Counted from the first letter of the stretch, positions 44,448 through 54,780 are shown. The stretch is DNA of 64,000 nt from Desulfobacter postgatei 2ac9 (GCF_000233695.2 NZ_CM001488.1:336049-400048), one strand, 5' to 3'. Made by a program: numbers and translations. Notes: generated by a model not told the origin, from the letters alone.

Positions 44448-45986
44448 ATGGTAAATTTTAATCAAAATTCAGGATGTTTAACTGTTTTTCACGGCTTTCC
44501 TGCATTGGAAGAAGAAAGCTATTTGGCTGGATATTCAACCCTTATTTCAGCTTATGATTTGAAAGTACCTCTTCCTGATTATCTCTGCGCTATAGGTCCG
44601 AAACATAAAAAATACAATCATGGGCGCTGGCACATTTTTACACCACGTCATAAACCGGAAGGTACACTTTTTGGACATTTGACATTTGCGCTTAAATATG
44701 AGGGCCTTGATCTGGCTATCCTCAATGCCTTGTTTCAAACGATTGAGGCCAAAGAAATTCAAGAAATTATCTGCTCGGAACCGACCGGAAGCTATAGCCG
44801 TCGGTTATGGTTTTTGTGGGAATGGTTACGTGAAGAACAACTTGATATTGAAGATGCTCGGGCTGGGAATTTTGTTTTTCTCGTTAATAGCAAGCTACAA
44901 TACGAAGGAAAATCATTTCCATCCAAGCGCCATCGGGTTCGCAATAATTTACCGGGGACACACAATTTTTGCCCCCTAATCAGAAAAACAGAAAAGCTTG
45001 AACAATATATTGCTAAGAATCTTTCAGAAGTATCTATAAAACATATCGGTCGCACTCACCCCGATCTTTTAAGCCGGGCAGCTTCTTTCCTGTTGCTTAA
45101 AGACTCTAAAGCCTCTTACACTATTGAGGGGGAAAAGCCTCCGCATAATCGTATAGAACGATGGGGAAAGGCAATAGGTGAAGCAGGACAACGCAAACTC
45201 AGTATTTCAGAACTGGAATATTTACAACAAATAGTTATTCCAGATAATCGATTTATAAAATTAGGATTGCGTAAAGAAGGCGGTTTTGTCGGAGAACATG
45301 ACCGTAGCATAGGAATGCCTCTACCGGACCACATTTCTGCGCGCTCGGAGGATCTGGACATTCTATTGTCGGGCCTTATAGAAACATACAATCTGCTTCG
45401 TGAAGACGATTTTGATACAATTTTATTGGCAACTATCCTTGCCTTTGGTTTTATTTTTATTCACCCGTTTGAAGATGGTAATGGTCGGATTCATCGTTAT
45501 TTATTTCATCATGTACTGGCTGAAAACGATTTTGTTTCAAAAGGATTAATTTTCCCAGTATCAGCAATTATTCTAGAAAGGATAGAAGAATATAGAAAAA
45601 TATTGGAGCATTATTCAAAGCCACGGCTTAATTTGATCGAATGGAGGCCTACAGACAAAAATAATGTTGAGGTTTTAAACGAGACTATAAATTTGTATCG
45701 TTATTTTGATGCAACAAAACAGGCTGAGTTCTTCTTTGAATGCGTTGAGGAAACTGTAAATAAAACGCTTCCCGATGAGGTTGAATACTTGAGAAAATAT
45801 GATTTTCTCAACGAATTTATCAAAAACTATATTGATATGCCAGACAAGCTTGTTGATTTGCTTATACGTTTTCTTGTCCAAAATGGTGGAAAACTATCAA
45901 AACGAGCACGAGAAAAAGAATTCAAAAAGCTGACTGATAGTGAAATCCAAGCAATTGAACAAAAATACGCAGATGTTTTCATCTAA
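44448..45986 (+). CDS. Fic domain protein (AMPylator type)
   Basis: 512 residues. The Fic core HPFEDGNGRIHR is at about residue 339, with the full HPFx(D/E)GNGRxxR set needed for nucleotide transfer. An inhibitory-helix motif SYTIEGE (S/TxxxE(G/N)) lies at about 222-228, before the core, so activity is probably self-restrained (class II). The N-terminal 200 residues have no clear domain. Fic proteins AMPylate target proteins and act as toxins or regulators. It lies 160 bases ahead of the type I restriction locus. Confidence 0.88.
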   Translation: MVNFNQNSGCLTVFHGFPALEEESYLAGYSTLISAYDLKVPLPDYLCAIGPKHKKYNHGRWHIFTPRHKPEGTLFGHLTFALKYEGLDLAILNALFQTIEAKEIQEIICSEPTGSYSRRLWFLWEWLREEQLDIEDARAGNFVFLVNSKLQYEGKSFPSKRHRVRNNLPGTHNFCPLIRKTEKLEQYIAKNLSEVSIKHIGRTHPDLLSRAASFLLLKDSKASYTIEGEKPPHNRIERWGKAIGEAGQRKLSISELEYLQQIVIPDNRFIKLGLRKEGGFVGEHDRSIGMPLPDHISARSEDLDILLSGLIETYNLLREDDFDTILLATILAFGFIFIHPFEDGNGRIHRYLFHHVLAENDFVSKGLIFPVSAIILERIEEYRKILEHYSKPRLNLIEWRPTDKNNVEVLNETINLYRYFDATKQAEFFFECVEETVNKTLPDEVEYLRKYDFLNEFIKNYIDMPDKLVDLLIRFLVQNGGKLSKRAREKEFKKLTDSEIQAIEQKYADVFI

Positions 45987-46023
45987 GAACAGTATCCTAA
46001 GAATCAATACAGATTTCAACAAC

Positions 46024-46054
46024 GAACATACACCGGATTTCACCGGTGATGTTC
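46024..46054. terminator. Hairpin after the Fic gene
   Basis: GAACATACACCGG (46024-46036) pairs with CCGGTGATGTTC (46043-46054) with one bulged base. It follows the Fic stop by 38 bases. No T-run, so termination is uncertain. Confidence 0.4.
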
Positions 46055-46148
46055 ATGTTAGCCCCTTGCATCATTGACAGCGCAAAGCAGAATTAGCACA
46101 AGGTTTTGGTATCAGTAATAAAAACCAAATTAAAAGCTGGAGCAACAA

Positions 46149-47335
46149 ATGGCAAAAGCCAGGAAGAATAATGACAAGGAAGAGCCGCTGGAGACGCAGC
46201 TCTGGAAGGCGGCAGACAAGCTCAGGAAGAATATTGACGCTGCTGAGTATAAGCATGTTGTCCTGGGGTTGATATTCCTTCGGTATATTTCCGATGCGTT
46301 TGAGGGCCTGTATGACAAGCTGAAAAGGGGGGAAGGTGAATATGCCGGGGCCGACCCGGAGGACAAGGACGAATACAAGGCGGAAAATGTCTTTTTTGTT
46401 CCTGAAAAGGCCCGTTGGGCGTATCTGCAATCCAGGGCCACGCAGCCTGCGATCGGCAAGACGGTTGACGAGGCCATGGATGCCATTGAAAAAGACAACC
46501 CGTCTCTCAATGATGTGCTTCCCAAGGTGTATGCCAGGGGCAATCTTGATCCGACCAACCTTGGCGGTTTAATTAACCTCGTCGGCAATATTGCCATGGG
46601 AGACGCCAAAGACCGCAGCGCCGACGTGCTTGGGCATGTGTTTGAATATTTTCTGGGGGAATTTGCCTTGGCCGAGGGGAAGAAGGGCGGTCAGTTTTAT
46701 ACCCCGCGTTCCGTTGTCGAGGTGCTGGTGGAAATGCTTGAGCCTTACAAAGGCAGGGTGTTCGATCCCTGCTGCGGTTCCGGCGGCATGTTCGTGCAGT
46801 CGGAAAAGTTCGTGGTCGAGCATCAGGGCAAGGTGAACGATATTTCCATCTACGGCCAGGAGAGCAACCACACCACATGGCGGCTGGCCAGGATGAACCT
46901 GGCGATCCGGGGCATTGACAGTTCCCAGGTCAAGTGGAACAATGAAGGCTCCTTTTTGAACGACGGCCACAAGGATCTGAAGGCTGATTATGTCATCGCC
47001 AATCCGCCCTTCAATGACAGCGACTGGAGCGGAGAGCTTCTCAAGAAGATATTGACGCCATATCCGGCACTTATCATAATTGGCGGAATCCGGACGGGAA
47101 TTATGAAGATGTGAAGGGGTTCTGCTGCTCCGTGCCCATTGACCGGGTGCGGGAACTGGATTATGTGCTGACGCCGGGCAGGTATGTGGGGCTGGCCGAT
47201 GAAGAGGATGATTTTGATTTCAAGGAGCGGGTTACCAGACTCAGAGCTGAGTTCGAAGCGCAATTGAAAGAGGAAACTCGGCTGAATCAACTGATATTGG
47301 AAAACTTCGGGAAAATTAAGATCAATCATGGATAA
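46149..47335 (+). pseudogene. hsdM: Type I restriction methyltransferase subunit M, internally deleted and frameshifted
   Basis: The first frame (46149-47114) is a good HsdM N-terminus with [15 protein letters not shown], the SAM motif [11 protein letters not shown] and catalytic NPPF. At WSGELL it joins, out of frame, to the C-terminal part: the next frame reads [15 protein letters not shown] and on through VLTPGRYVGLADEED to 47335. About 130 internal codons of the family are missing at this joint. The remaining about 375 codons compare with about 500 in intact HsdM. The enzyme should be inactive. Confidence 0.85.
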
Positions 47336-48374
47336 ATCATTAAGCCCCGATCGTCATTACACAGATTTTTTTACCGACATAAAGGAACGGATACGCCGTT
47401 CCCAATATGACGCCTTGAAGGCAGTCAATAAAGAACTGATACAGCTTTATTGGGACATTGGCAGGATGATTGTCGAGAAACCGCAAGACCTTGGCTGGGG
47501 TAGATCCGTGGTTGAACAGCTTTCAAAAGATATTCAGGGGGAATATCCTGGGATTCAAGGATTCTCTACAACGAATTTATGGAATATGCGGCTGTTTTAT
47601 CTGGAAATTCAACAGCATGAAAATCTCCAACCATTGGTTGGAGAAATCAGTTGGACAAAAAATTTTCTGATTCTGACCAAATGCAAAGATCCTCTGGAGA
47701 GAGAATTTTACATGCTGCATGTCAGAAAATTCGGATGGAGCAAGGATGTTCTGGTTCATCAGATTGAAAATAAAACCTATGAAAAGTACCTGCTGAATCA
47801 GACCAATTTTGACCAAACCTTGCCTGAAAAATACAAACATCAGGCAAAGCTCGCTGTAAAAGATCATTATACCTTTGATTTTTTGGAACTGGCGGAAGAA
47901 CACAGTGAACATGAACTGGAACAGGCTTTGGTAAAAAATATCCGTAAATTTCTGATGGAAATGGGCGTATGGTTTACCTTTGTGGGCAACCAGTTCAGGC
48001 TGACGGTCGGGGAGAAAGAATATTTTATCGATTTGCTTTTGTTTCACCGGAAATTAAAACGGTTTATCGCAGTGGAACTGAAAATCGGCGAATTTAAACC
48101 GGAATATAAAGGCAAAATGGAGTTTTACCTGATCGCACTCAATGAACGATATAAAGAAGATGGTGAAAATGATGCGATCGGCATCATTGTATGTAAAAGC
48201 AAGGACAAAACAGTCGTGGAATATTCACTCAAAACGACAACCCAGCCCATTGGTATTGCAACTTACAGCACCTCGACTCACTTGCCGGAAGAATACAGCA
48301 AATATCTGCCGGCACCAGATGTGATTGCGGAGCGATTGGCGATTGTCAAGGATTTGTTTGAAGATGAAAAATGA
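47328..48374 (+). CDS. YhcG-type PDDEXK nuclease (DUF1016)
   Basis: 348 residues: N-terminal DUF1016 helical part (LYWDIGRMI, then GWGRSVVEQLSKDI), and a C-terminal PD-(D/E)XK nuclease with FIDLLLFHRKLKRFIAVELKIGEFKPEYKGKMEFYL read in pieces; the core acidic and Lys residues are present. Such proteins are often found next to restriction genes and are taken to be nucleases of mobile-element or repair function. It overlaps the end of the broken hsdM by 8 bases, so it is in the same operon. Confidence 0.88.
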   Translation: MDKSLSPDRHYTDFFTDIKERIRRSQYDALKAVNKELIQLYWDIGRMIVEKPQDLGWGRSVVEQLSKDIQGEYPGIQGFSTTNLWNMRLFYLEIQQHENLQPLVGEISWTKNFLILTKCKDPLEREFYMLHVRKFGWSKDVLVHQIENKTYEKYLLNQTNFDQTLPEKYKHQAKLAVKDHYTFDFLELAEEHSEHELEQALVKNIRKFLMEMGVWFTFVGNQFRLTVGEKEYFIDLLLFHRKLKRFIAVELKIGEFKPEYKGKMEFYLIALNERYKEDGENDAIGIIVCKSKDKTVVEYSLKTTTQPIGIATYSTSTHLPEEYSKYLPAPDVIAERLAIVKDLFEDEK

Positions 48375-48723
48375 AAATAAAATCCATAACGATATTTGTA
48401 AGTTGGCAACCGAACTGATAAGAATCCGGAAACAGGGCGATGAGATGGGTTTATTTACAGATACGAGAGAATTGTTGAAATGTCAGCATTGCAAACTGAT
48501 GGAGGACATTACCATTGAAGGTAAATTAATTACTTATAATGAAACCGTAATTCTCGAAAATGAAACTCAAGAAGACAGCGGTTTGCGTTTTGTTGGAACA
48601 GACAATCCCAGTATCTTTCTTTGCCCGCAGTGTGGAAACTGCGTTGAGTTGCCCGGTATTGAGGAGATTGAGGCGGAATTGGAGGGGGGTGGATTATGGG
48701 GAGTGAAGGGGTGGATGTGTTGA
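48364..48723 (+). CDS. Small protein with two CxxC pairs
   Basis: 119 residues. KCQHCKL and LCPQCGNC could bind one zinc as a ribbon. The last 20 residues are coded by a G-rich stretch and look unlike the rest, so the end may be frameshifted. The start overlaps the nuclease gene by 11 bases. Not recognised. Confidence 0.5.
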   Translation: MKNENKIHNDICKLATELIRIRKQGDEMGLFTDTRELLKCQHCKLMEDITIEGKLITYNETVILENETQEDSGLRFVGTDNPSIFLCPQCGNCVELPGIEEIEAELEGGGLWGVKGWMC

Positions 48724-48754
48724 GTTGGGTGAATTTGGGGAAAGGTGTAGATTG

Positions 48755-49927
48755 ATGGGTGAGTGGAAAGCATACATTCTTGAAGATATAATCGAAAAGT
48801 TCATTGATTATAGAGGGAAGACACCAAAGAAAACAGAAGAGGGTATTCCATTGGTGACCGCCAAAATAGTCAAAAGCGGGAAAATAATTGAGCCGAATGA
48901 ATTTATTGCGTTAGGTGATTATGAGTCCTGGATGACAAGAGGATTACCTGAAATTAATGATGTAGTTATTACTACCGAAGCCCCTCTCGGCGAAGTTGCG
49001 CTTATCAAAGATAAAAATGTTGCTTTAGCTCAGAGAGTAATAACCCTCAGAGGGAAGCCAAATTTTGTATTTAATCCATTTTTAAAATACTATTTTCAAA
49101 GTCCAGTCGGACACTATGAACTTGATTCAAGAGCATCAGGAACTACTGTTTTTGGAATTAAAGCCGCTGTCCTGAGGAAGGTTCCAGTTTCTCTCCCCCC
49201 CCTCCCCGAACAAAAAGCCATTGCCTCGGTCCTTTCCAGTCTTGACGACAAAATAGACCTGCTTCACCGCCAGAACAAAACCCTCGAAGCCATGGCCGAA
49301 ACCCTTTTTCGGCAGTGGTTTGTGGAGGAGGCGGAGGAGGATTGGGAGAATGGCAGCCTTCTTGAACTTGTTGATCTGATTGGTGGAGGAACTCCGAAAA
49401 CCTCAATACTCGAATACTGGGATGGAAACATACCATGGCTGTCGGGTGGTGATATCGCAGCAAATCACAAATCTTTTGTCCAGGACACCCCAAAACATAT
49501 TACAGAGCATGGATTGAAAAATAGCGCGGCAAAAATATTACCTAAACATGCAACTGTAATCTCAGCAAGAGGAACCGTTGGGAAATATTGTATGCTTGCC
49601 CAACCGATGGCTTTTAGTCAATCAAATTATGGAATATTGCCGAAGAACTCAGAAAACTATTATTTTATTTATTTACTCATAAATCATGTCGTTGAGGAAT
49701 TACAGTCATCGGCGTATGGCAGTGTATTTGACACAATTACAACAACCACATTTAAAGAACACAAGGTGCTATTGCCACCAAGGGATGAGATTATTCAATT
49801 TGACAATTCTGTTTCAGGATATTTTGAGAAGATGTTGTTGAATAAAATACAAATCCGCACCCTCGAAAAACTCCGAGACACCCTGCTCCCCAAACTGATG
49901 AGCGGCGAGGTACGGGTGGCGATATGA
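48755..49927 (+). CDS. hsdS: Type I restriction specificity subunit S
   Basis: 390 residues in the two-repeat plan: recognition domain 1 (about 1-150), a central conserved helix with LPPLPEQKAIASVLSSLDDKIDLLHRQN, recognition domain 2 (about 200-345), and the second conserved helix ending [11 protein letters not shown]. HsdS picks the DNA target for HsdM and HsdR. It is intact, although both partners are broken, so it may serve a methylase elsewhere. ATG 48755 is preferred over TTG 48725. Its last 38 bases are repeated at 53755. Confidence 0.9.
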   Translation: MGEWKAYILEDIIEKFIDYRGKTPKKTEEGIPLVTAKIVKSGKIIEPNEFIALGDYESWMTRGLPEINDVVITTEAPLGEVALIKDKNVALAQRVITLRGKPNFVFNPFLKYYFQSPVGHYELDSRASGTTVFGIKAAVLRKVPVSLPPLPEQKAIASVLSSLDDKIDLLHRQNKTLEAMAETLFRQWFVEEAEEDWENGSLLELVDLIGGGTPKTSILEYWDGNIPWLSGGDIAANHKSFVQDTPKHITEHGLKNSAAKILPKHATVISARGTVGKYCMLAQPMAFSQSNYGILPKNSENYYFIYLLINHVVEELQSSAYGSVFDTITTTTFKEHKVLLPPRDEIIQFDNSVSGYFEKMLLNKIQIRTLEKLRDTLLPKLMSGEVRVAI

Positions 49928-49928
49928 A
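49891..49928 (+). repeat. 38-bp direct repeat, copy 1 (hsdS 3' end)
   Basis: This stretch, beginning CAAACTGATGAGCGGCGAGG and running through the hsdS stop, is identical to 53755-53792. The two copies flank the IetAS pair and the front of hsdR. Confidence 0.95.
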
Positions 49929-50033
49929 AACTGAGATGATATAGAAAATGGAAAGGCTGAGAAAGATAATCGAGCAATACGGCAGGTGGTTGGAACCGCC
50001 GATTGTGCAATATACTCTCTATGGGAGACAGCG

Positions 50034-51044
50034 ATGACCACCTCCGATCTAATAAAAAAAATATTTTTGTCCTTTCACGAAAAAGACAATGACGCCTTTT
50101 ACAATGCGGCTCGGGAATATATCGAGTACGAAAAAAGAAAAAAACATACCATCGTTGCCAGGGAACTGGAAAAGGCTCTTTACATCTCAAACAGTTCATC
50201 GGGAAGCAACAAGCGGTTTAAAAACGCTCTGCCGATACCTCGCGATACGGAAAAAGGCTTCCCCCTGCTTGAAATCCAGCATTTTGACATCAGCATGGAC
50301 AGCCTGCTGATCTGCCAGGAAACAAAGCATCAATTGGAACAGGCACTCAGGGAGTTTAAAGATGCGGACGTACTCGCAACCTATAATCTCCAAAACAAAA
50401 AAAAGATCCTTCTGTGTGGCAGGCCCGGCACGGGAAAAACATTTTCCGCCAGGATCGTCAGCTCCGTCCTGCAAATTCCCTTGGTGTATGTCCGATTTGA
50501 CTCCATCATTTCATCGTATCTTGGTGAGACAGCCTCCAATCTCCGGAAAGTGTTTGATTTTATAGAAAACGGTACATGGATAGTTCTTTTCGATGAGTTC
50601 GATATCATCGGCAAAAACAGGGACGACAGCCATGAACATGGAGAGATCAAAAGGGTCGTCAACAATTTTCTCCAGATGCTGGACAACATCAAGGGCGACA
50701 GTCTTATCCTGGCGGCAACCAATCATCAGTATATGCTCGACCCGGCGATCTGGCGGCGTTTTGACGATGTGATTTATTATGAACTCCCCGATGAACATAT
50801 CAGAAAAGCATTGTTCGATCTCTACATGAGGCCGATCAAAAAAGACCCAGGCATCGATTTGCCCAAGGCGGTTCATCTGACCCAAGGATTTTCTCCGGCT
50901 GACATCAAAATGATAACCGAAGAAGCCATGAAGCTCTCAATTCTTGATTCCAGGCCCTGTCTTTCCCAAAACGACATCGAAACCGCTATTTATAAATTCA
51001 GCCGCCGGGAAAAGGTCAGGAATAATCAAATGGGAGATCGGTAA
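50034..51044 (+). CDS. ietA: AAA+ ATPase of an IetAS-type defence pair
   Basis: 336 residues: a helical N-terminal part (1-115), then a classical AAA+ domain with Walker A GRPGTGKT (about 129), Walker B IVLFDEFDIIG (about 181-190), sensor-1 ILAATN and arginine residues in PAIWRRFDD. It overlaps the subtilase gene by one base (TAATG). An AAA+ ATPase followed by a subtilase is the IetAS system, shown to give phage defence and first known from a plasmid stability locus. GGGAGA precedes ATG 50034; an earlier in-frame ATG (49986) is less likely. Confidence 0.85.
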   Translation: MTTSDLIKKIFLSFHEKDNDAFYNAAREYIEYEKRKKHTIVARELEKALYISNSSSGSNKRFKNALPIPRDTEKGFPLLEIQHFDISMDSLLICQETKHQLEQALREFKDADVLATYNLQNKKKILLCGRPGTGKTFSARIVSSVLQIPLVYVRFDSIISSYLGETASNLRKVFDFIENGTWIVLFDEFDIIGKNRDDSHEHGEIKRVVNNFLQMLDNIKGDSLILAATNHQYMLDPAIWRRFDDVIYYELPDEHIRKALFDLYMRPIKKDPGIDLPKAVHLTQGFSPADIKMITEEAMKLSILDSRPCLSQNDIETAIYKFSRREKVRNNQMGDR

Positions 51045-53476
51045 TGGAAAGACATGACCACCTGAGACTGCCAATCTACCATGGCAATGTTGAACGTCAG
51101 AAAAGAGGTGGCGGCGGCGGTTACAGTCTCCCCGAAGGGAGGCGGAAAGCGGCGTTTTCTCGAACAGCCAGGCGAAAAGCGGAAACAATATCCCAATCAT
51201 TTGCCACATTGAAAAGAAAATTCGCCGGCAGGATCACCCCGTCTTTAATTTATGAAATCGAAATCAATCAGAGTGTTTCGCCGGATGCCTTTGAGAATAC
51301 GCTTTCATCAATGGGAATTCATGTCCTATCAGTTGCGGAAAACAGAAAAGGCTTCTGGGTGGTTTTCAGTGATGACGAGAACCTGAGCGGGTTCAAAAAC
51401 AAACTTGCGAAATATGGCAGCGAAACAGGCCCCAAATATGATTTTTTCAATGCAATTGATTCCTTTCAGGACATTCCCAGGGAGAAAAAAATCGGCAAGA
51501 GATTAAAAGATGCGCCGTTGGGGGAAACACCCGAGTTTATCGATATCGAATTATGGAGGATGACCGATCCCCGGAAAAACGAAAGGTTCATCCATGAGCT
51601 GAAGGATGCCTATCCCAACCGGAGTCAATTCCGCATCACCGATACCCTTATATCCAAAACTTTTGTTCTGGTTAGGGCAAGGCTCACGGCACAGATCTTT
51701 GATGAGATTATCGAACTCAAAGAGATCAGCCGGGCCGACCGCCCTTGCCTGCCTCAGTTCAATCCATTTGAATATACCCGGCCGGATGTTTCCACAATAG
51801 AAGTCAATGAACCGGATGATGCCGCACACGGTATTCTGATTGTTGATTCCGGCATTATTTCAAACCACCCGATGCTGGAGAAATGTGTCGGCGGCGAAGA
51901 AAATTTTCAGGCCGGGGAGGCGGAAATACAAGATACCGTGGGCCACGGAACTGCTGTTGCAGGCTGCGCGGCCTATGGGGACATTGAAAAATGCCTGGAC
52001 GCGAAAAATTTCACACCGGCCAACTGGATTTTTTCCGCCAAAGTATTGTATGCGGAAAGAAATGTGTTTACCGGTGAAATATGTTCTGTTTATGATCCTG
52101 AAAAACTTGTTGAGCATCAGTTGAAAGATGCGGTTGAGAGTTTTCTTGCCAACCCCGAATATCACATCAGGGCAGTCAACATCTCATTGGGCAACGCAAA
52201 TGAAGTTTGGCATAAACACTATTATCGACAGCTCCCACTTGCCGCGCTTATTGATGAACTGGCGTTTGATTTTCCGGATGTCGTTTTTGTGGTATCCGCC
52301 GGCAATCAGGACCCTACCGGGTTCTATGGCTCTATTGCGGACATTCAATCAAATTACCCGGTTTATCTGACCCAAAATCCGAATTTCCGCATCATTAATC
52401 CGGCCACGGCATCGCTCGCTTTGACAATAGGCTCCATTGCCGGTGAGGTGCGTATTGAACGGGAGCGATATGGCGCTGAACAGATAAAAACCCCTATTGC
52501 GGATGAGTGCCAGCCGTCGCCTTTTACAAGGTCGGGGTTCGGCATTAACGGCATGATAAAGCCAGAGCTTGTTGAATATGGCGGCAATCTTATTTTGTTC
52601 GACAACTATGGAAGAATCACTCAGGATAGAGGAGGCAAAATCCCCCTTCTCAATAATCGGGCAACAGAGGATATTATTCAATACGATTGCGGCACCAGTT
52701 TTGCCGCGCCCAAGGTTGCCTATCTCGCCGGAAAAATCGCTAATTACTTCCCGCAACGATCAGGCAACTTCATCAAAAACATGTTGCTCATGGGCGCGGA
52801 GTATCCAGTTGCGCCAAACAAGGAATTTTATCAGACCGATAAAGCAAAATACGCCGAAAAAGCACATCTAATGGTTTGCGGGTATGGTCTAAGCGACTTT
52901 GAACGTGCAGTCAACTCATTCAACAACAGGGCAATCCTCTGGGATGAGGGGCAAATAGGCTTAAACCAGATGAATGTCTACGCTCTTAATCTTCCCGATA
53001 TTTTCTTTGCGGAACCCGGCAAAAAGAAAATAATCATTACCCTCACTTTTAATCCTGAAACGAGGTTGACAAGAGGGGACAGCTACCTCGGAAACCGGAT
53101 GGAGTTTCATGTCTTCCATTCGATCAACCCACAGTCACTGATCGAAAAATATGGCGTCATTAAGGAACAGACTGAACAGACGGGAGTGCCTGAAGGCTTG
53201 AAGAAGTTTGAAATTGATTTCTTTCCCGGCCCCAATTCAAGAAAGGCAGGTTGTCATCAAAAGGCGTGGAAAGTGTACAAGCGGGACCCAAAAAGCAGGC
53301 CATCCAGCCCTATTTCACTTGTTCTCTTGAACTTCAACAAATGGATCACCGATGAAAACAGAATACAGGATTATTGCATATCCGTAGCTTTTGAACACGA
53401 GAAAGAAATATCGCTATACACTGAAATAAGGACGAGTATCCAAACACGAGTTCGGGTCGAGGCATTGTCGAGGTAG
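51044..53476 (+). CDS. ietS: Subtilisin-like serine protease of an IetAS-type defence pair
   Basis: 810 residues without a signal peptide, so it works in the cytoplasm. The S8 triad is seen as Asp in ILIVDSGI (about 268), His in VGHGTAVAG (about 301) and Ser in CGTSFAAP (about 551). About 250 residues come before the protease domain and about 200 after it, as is usual for IetS. The ATPase encoded just upstream probably controls it. Both genes appear intact, unlike the restriction genes around them. Confidence 0.87.
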   Translation: MERHDHLRLPIYHGNVERQKRGGGGGYSLPEGRRKAAFSRTARRKAETISQSFATLKRKFAGRITPSLIYEIEINQSVSPDAFENTLSSMGIHVLSVAENRKGFWVVFSDDENLSGFKNKLAKYGSETGPKYDFFNAIDSFQDIPREKKIGKRLKDAPLGETPEFIDIELWRMTDPRKNERFIHELKDAYPNRSQFRITDTLISKTFVLVRARLTAQIFDEIIELKEISRADRPCLPQFNPFEYTRPDVSTIEVNEPDDAAHGILIVDSGIISNHPMLEKCVGGEENFQAGEAEIQDTVGHGTAVAGCAAYGDIEKCLDAKNFTPANWIFSAKVLYAERNVFTGEICSVYDPEKLVEHQLKDAVESFLANPEYHIRAVNISLGNANEVWHKHYYRQLPLAALIDELAFDFPDVVFVVSAGNQDPTGFYGSIADIQSNYPVYLTQNPNFRIINPATASLALTIGSIAGEVRIERERYGAEQIKTPIADECQPSPFTRSGFGINGMIKPELVEYGGNLILFDNYGRITQDRGGKIPLLNNRATEDIIQYDCGTSFAAPKVAYLAGKIANYFPQRSGNFIKNMLLMGAEYPVAPNKEFYQTDKAKYAEKAHLMVCGYGLSDFERAVNSFNNRAILWDEGQIGLNQMNVYALNLPDIFFAEPGKKKIIITLTFNPETRLTRGDSYLGNRMEFHVFHSINPQSLIEKYGVIKEQTEQTGVPEGLKKFEIDFFPGPNSRKAGCHQKAWKVYKRDPKSRPSSPISLVLLNFNKWITDENRIQDYCISVAFEHEKEISLYTEIRTSIQTRVRVEALSR

Positions 53477-53488
53477 GCGCAAATATAT

Positions 53489-53791
53489 ATGAACAAAATA
53501 ACCGAATCCGCAATTGAAAAATTCACCATCGAACTGCTGGAGAAATCCGGGAACCACTATATTTACGGCCCAACCATTGCGCCTGACGGTGAAACCCCGG
53601 AGCGGGAATCCTTTGAAGATGTGCTGCTGATTGAGAGACTGCGCAAAGCGATTGGCAGAATCAATCCGACCGTGCCGCAGGACTGCCGGGAAGACGCCGT
53701 AAAACTGATTCAGCGACTCATTTCCCCGGAACTAATTGCGAACAATGAGGCCTTCAAACTGATGAGCGGCGAGGTACGGGTGGCGATATGA
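53489..53791 (+). pseudogene. hsdR: N-terminal fragment of type I restriction subunit R fused to the hsdS tail
   Basis: Residues 1-88 are the HsdR start (TESAIEKFTIELLEKSG, then YGPTIAPDGETPERESFEDV and RLISPELIANNEAF). At the 38-bp repeat it turns into [11 protein letters not shown], the end of HsdS, and stops. About 55 codons, including most of the first nuclease-domain lead-in, are lost before the gene resumes at 54776. Confidence 0.88.
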
Positions 53792-53792
53792 A
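53755..53792 (+). repeat. 38-bp direct repeat, copy 2
   Basis: Identical to 49891-49928. It forms the joint between the hsdR fragment and the RhuM gene, and supplies the RhuM start (ATGA overlap). This suggests that hsdS once lay directly before the RhuM gene. Confidence 0.95.
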
Positions 53793-54780
53793 TGATCAGG
53801 AAAACCCCATCACCCTCTACCAAACCCCGGACGGCAAGATCAGCCTGGATGTGCGTCTGGAAACGGACACGGTCTGGCTGACCCAGGCTCAGATGGTCGA
53901 GCTTTTCGGCAGGGATCAATCCGTGGTTTCACGCCATATCCGAAACGCACTGAATGAAGGCGAGGTGAACGAAGAAAGCAATATGCAAAAATTGCATATT
54001 GCAAATTCCGACCGCCCTGTCGCCTTTTATGATCTTGACGTGATCATATCGGTGGGCTACCGGATCAAATCCCCGCAAGGTGTCAGGTTCAGGCGCTGGG
54101 CCACCCAGGTGCTGCGCCGGTATCTGCTCCAGGGCTATACCCTCAATGAAGCCCGATTCTCAGAAAACGCCGCCGAGCTGGAACAGGCCCTGGCACTGAT
54201 CCGCAAGGCTGCCCGATCCACGGCCGTCACCGCCGCGTCGGGCAGCGGGCTGGTGGAGATCATCAGCCGCTACACCCAAACCTTTTTGTGGCTGCAACGA
54301 TACGACGAAGGGCTTCTGACCGATCCGGAAGGCCAACCGGGCGGAACCCTGCCCACGGAGAAAGAGGCCAGGGACTCACTGACAGCGCTCAAGCAAACCC
54401 TCATCGGACGCGGGGAAGCCACCCATCTGTTCGCCCTGGACCGAGACAATGGATTAAAGGCGATTCTCGGCAATCTGGACCAAACCGTGTTCGGAGAACC
54501 CGCTTATCCCACCCTGGAAAGTAAGGCGGCCCATCTTCTTTATTTTATGGTCAAGGATCACCCGTTTGCCGACGGCAACAAACGGAGCGCCGCTCTTTTG
54601 TTCGTAGATTTCATGGCCCGGAACGGACGCCTGTTCAACCGCAAAGAAGAGCCCGTGATCAACGATTCCGGCCTTGTCGCCCTGACCCTGCTGGTGGCGG
54701 AGTCCGACCCCAAACAAAAGGAAACCATGATCCGGTTGATCATGAATATTCTCGCCCCTGAACACAAGGGCGGTCTATGA
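53788..54780 (+). CDS. RhuM-Fic/Doc family protein
   Basis: 330 residues: a RhuM-type N-terminal domain (about 1-140; [25 protein letters not shown] looks DNA-binding), a linker, and a Doc-like Fic domain with [15 protein letters not shown] at about 257. The GNKR form is that of Doc, which uses ATP to phosphorylate, rather than the GNGR of AMPylators. Such genes are common inside type I restriction operons. It splits hsdR here: its 3' end overlaps the resumed hsdR frame. Confidence 0.88.
   Translation: MNDQENPITLYQTPDGKISLDVRLETDTVWLTQAQMVELFGRDQSVVSRHIRNALNEGEVNEESNMQKLHIANSDRPVAFYDLDVIISVGYRIKSPQGVRFRRWATQVLRRYLLQGYTLNEARFSENAAELEQALALIRKAARSTAVTAASGSGLVEIISRYTQTFLWLQRYDEGLLTDPEGQPGGTLPTEKEARDSLTALKQTLIGRGEATHLFALDRDNGLKAILGNLDQTVFGEPAYPTLESKAAHLLYFMVKDHPFADGNKRSAALLFVDFMARNGRLFNRKEEPVINDSGLVALTLLVAESDPKQKETMIRLIMNILAPEHKGGL

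Noticed and set aside
50034-53476. AAA ATPase/protease pair as a Lon or Clp-type housekeeping protease
   Set aside because: The protease is a subtilase with a D-H-S triad, the genes overlap and they lie in a defence island, which fits IetAS better.
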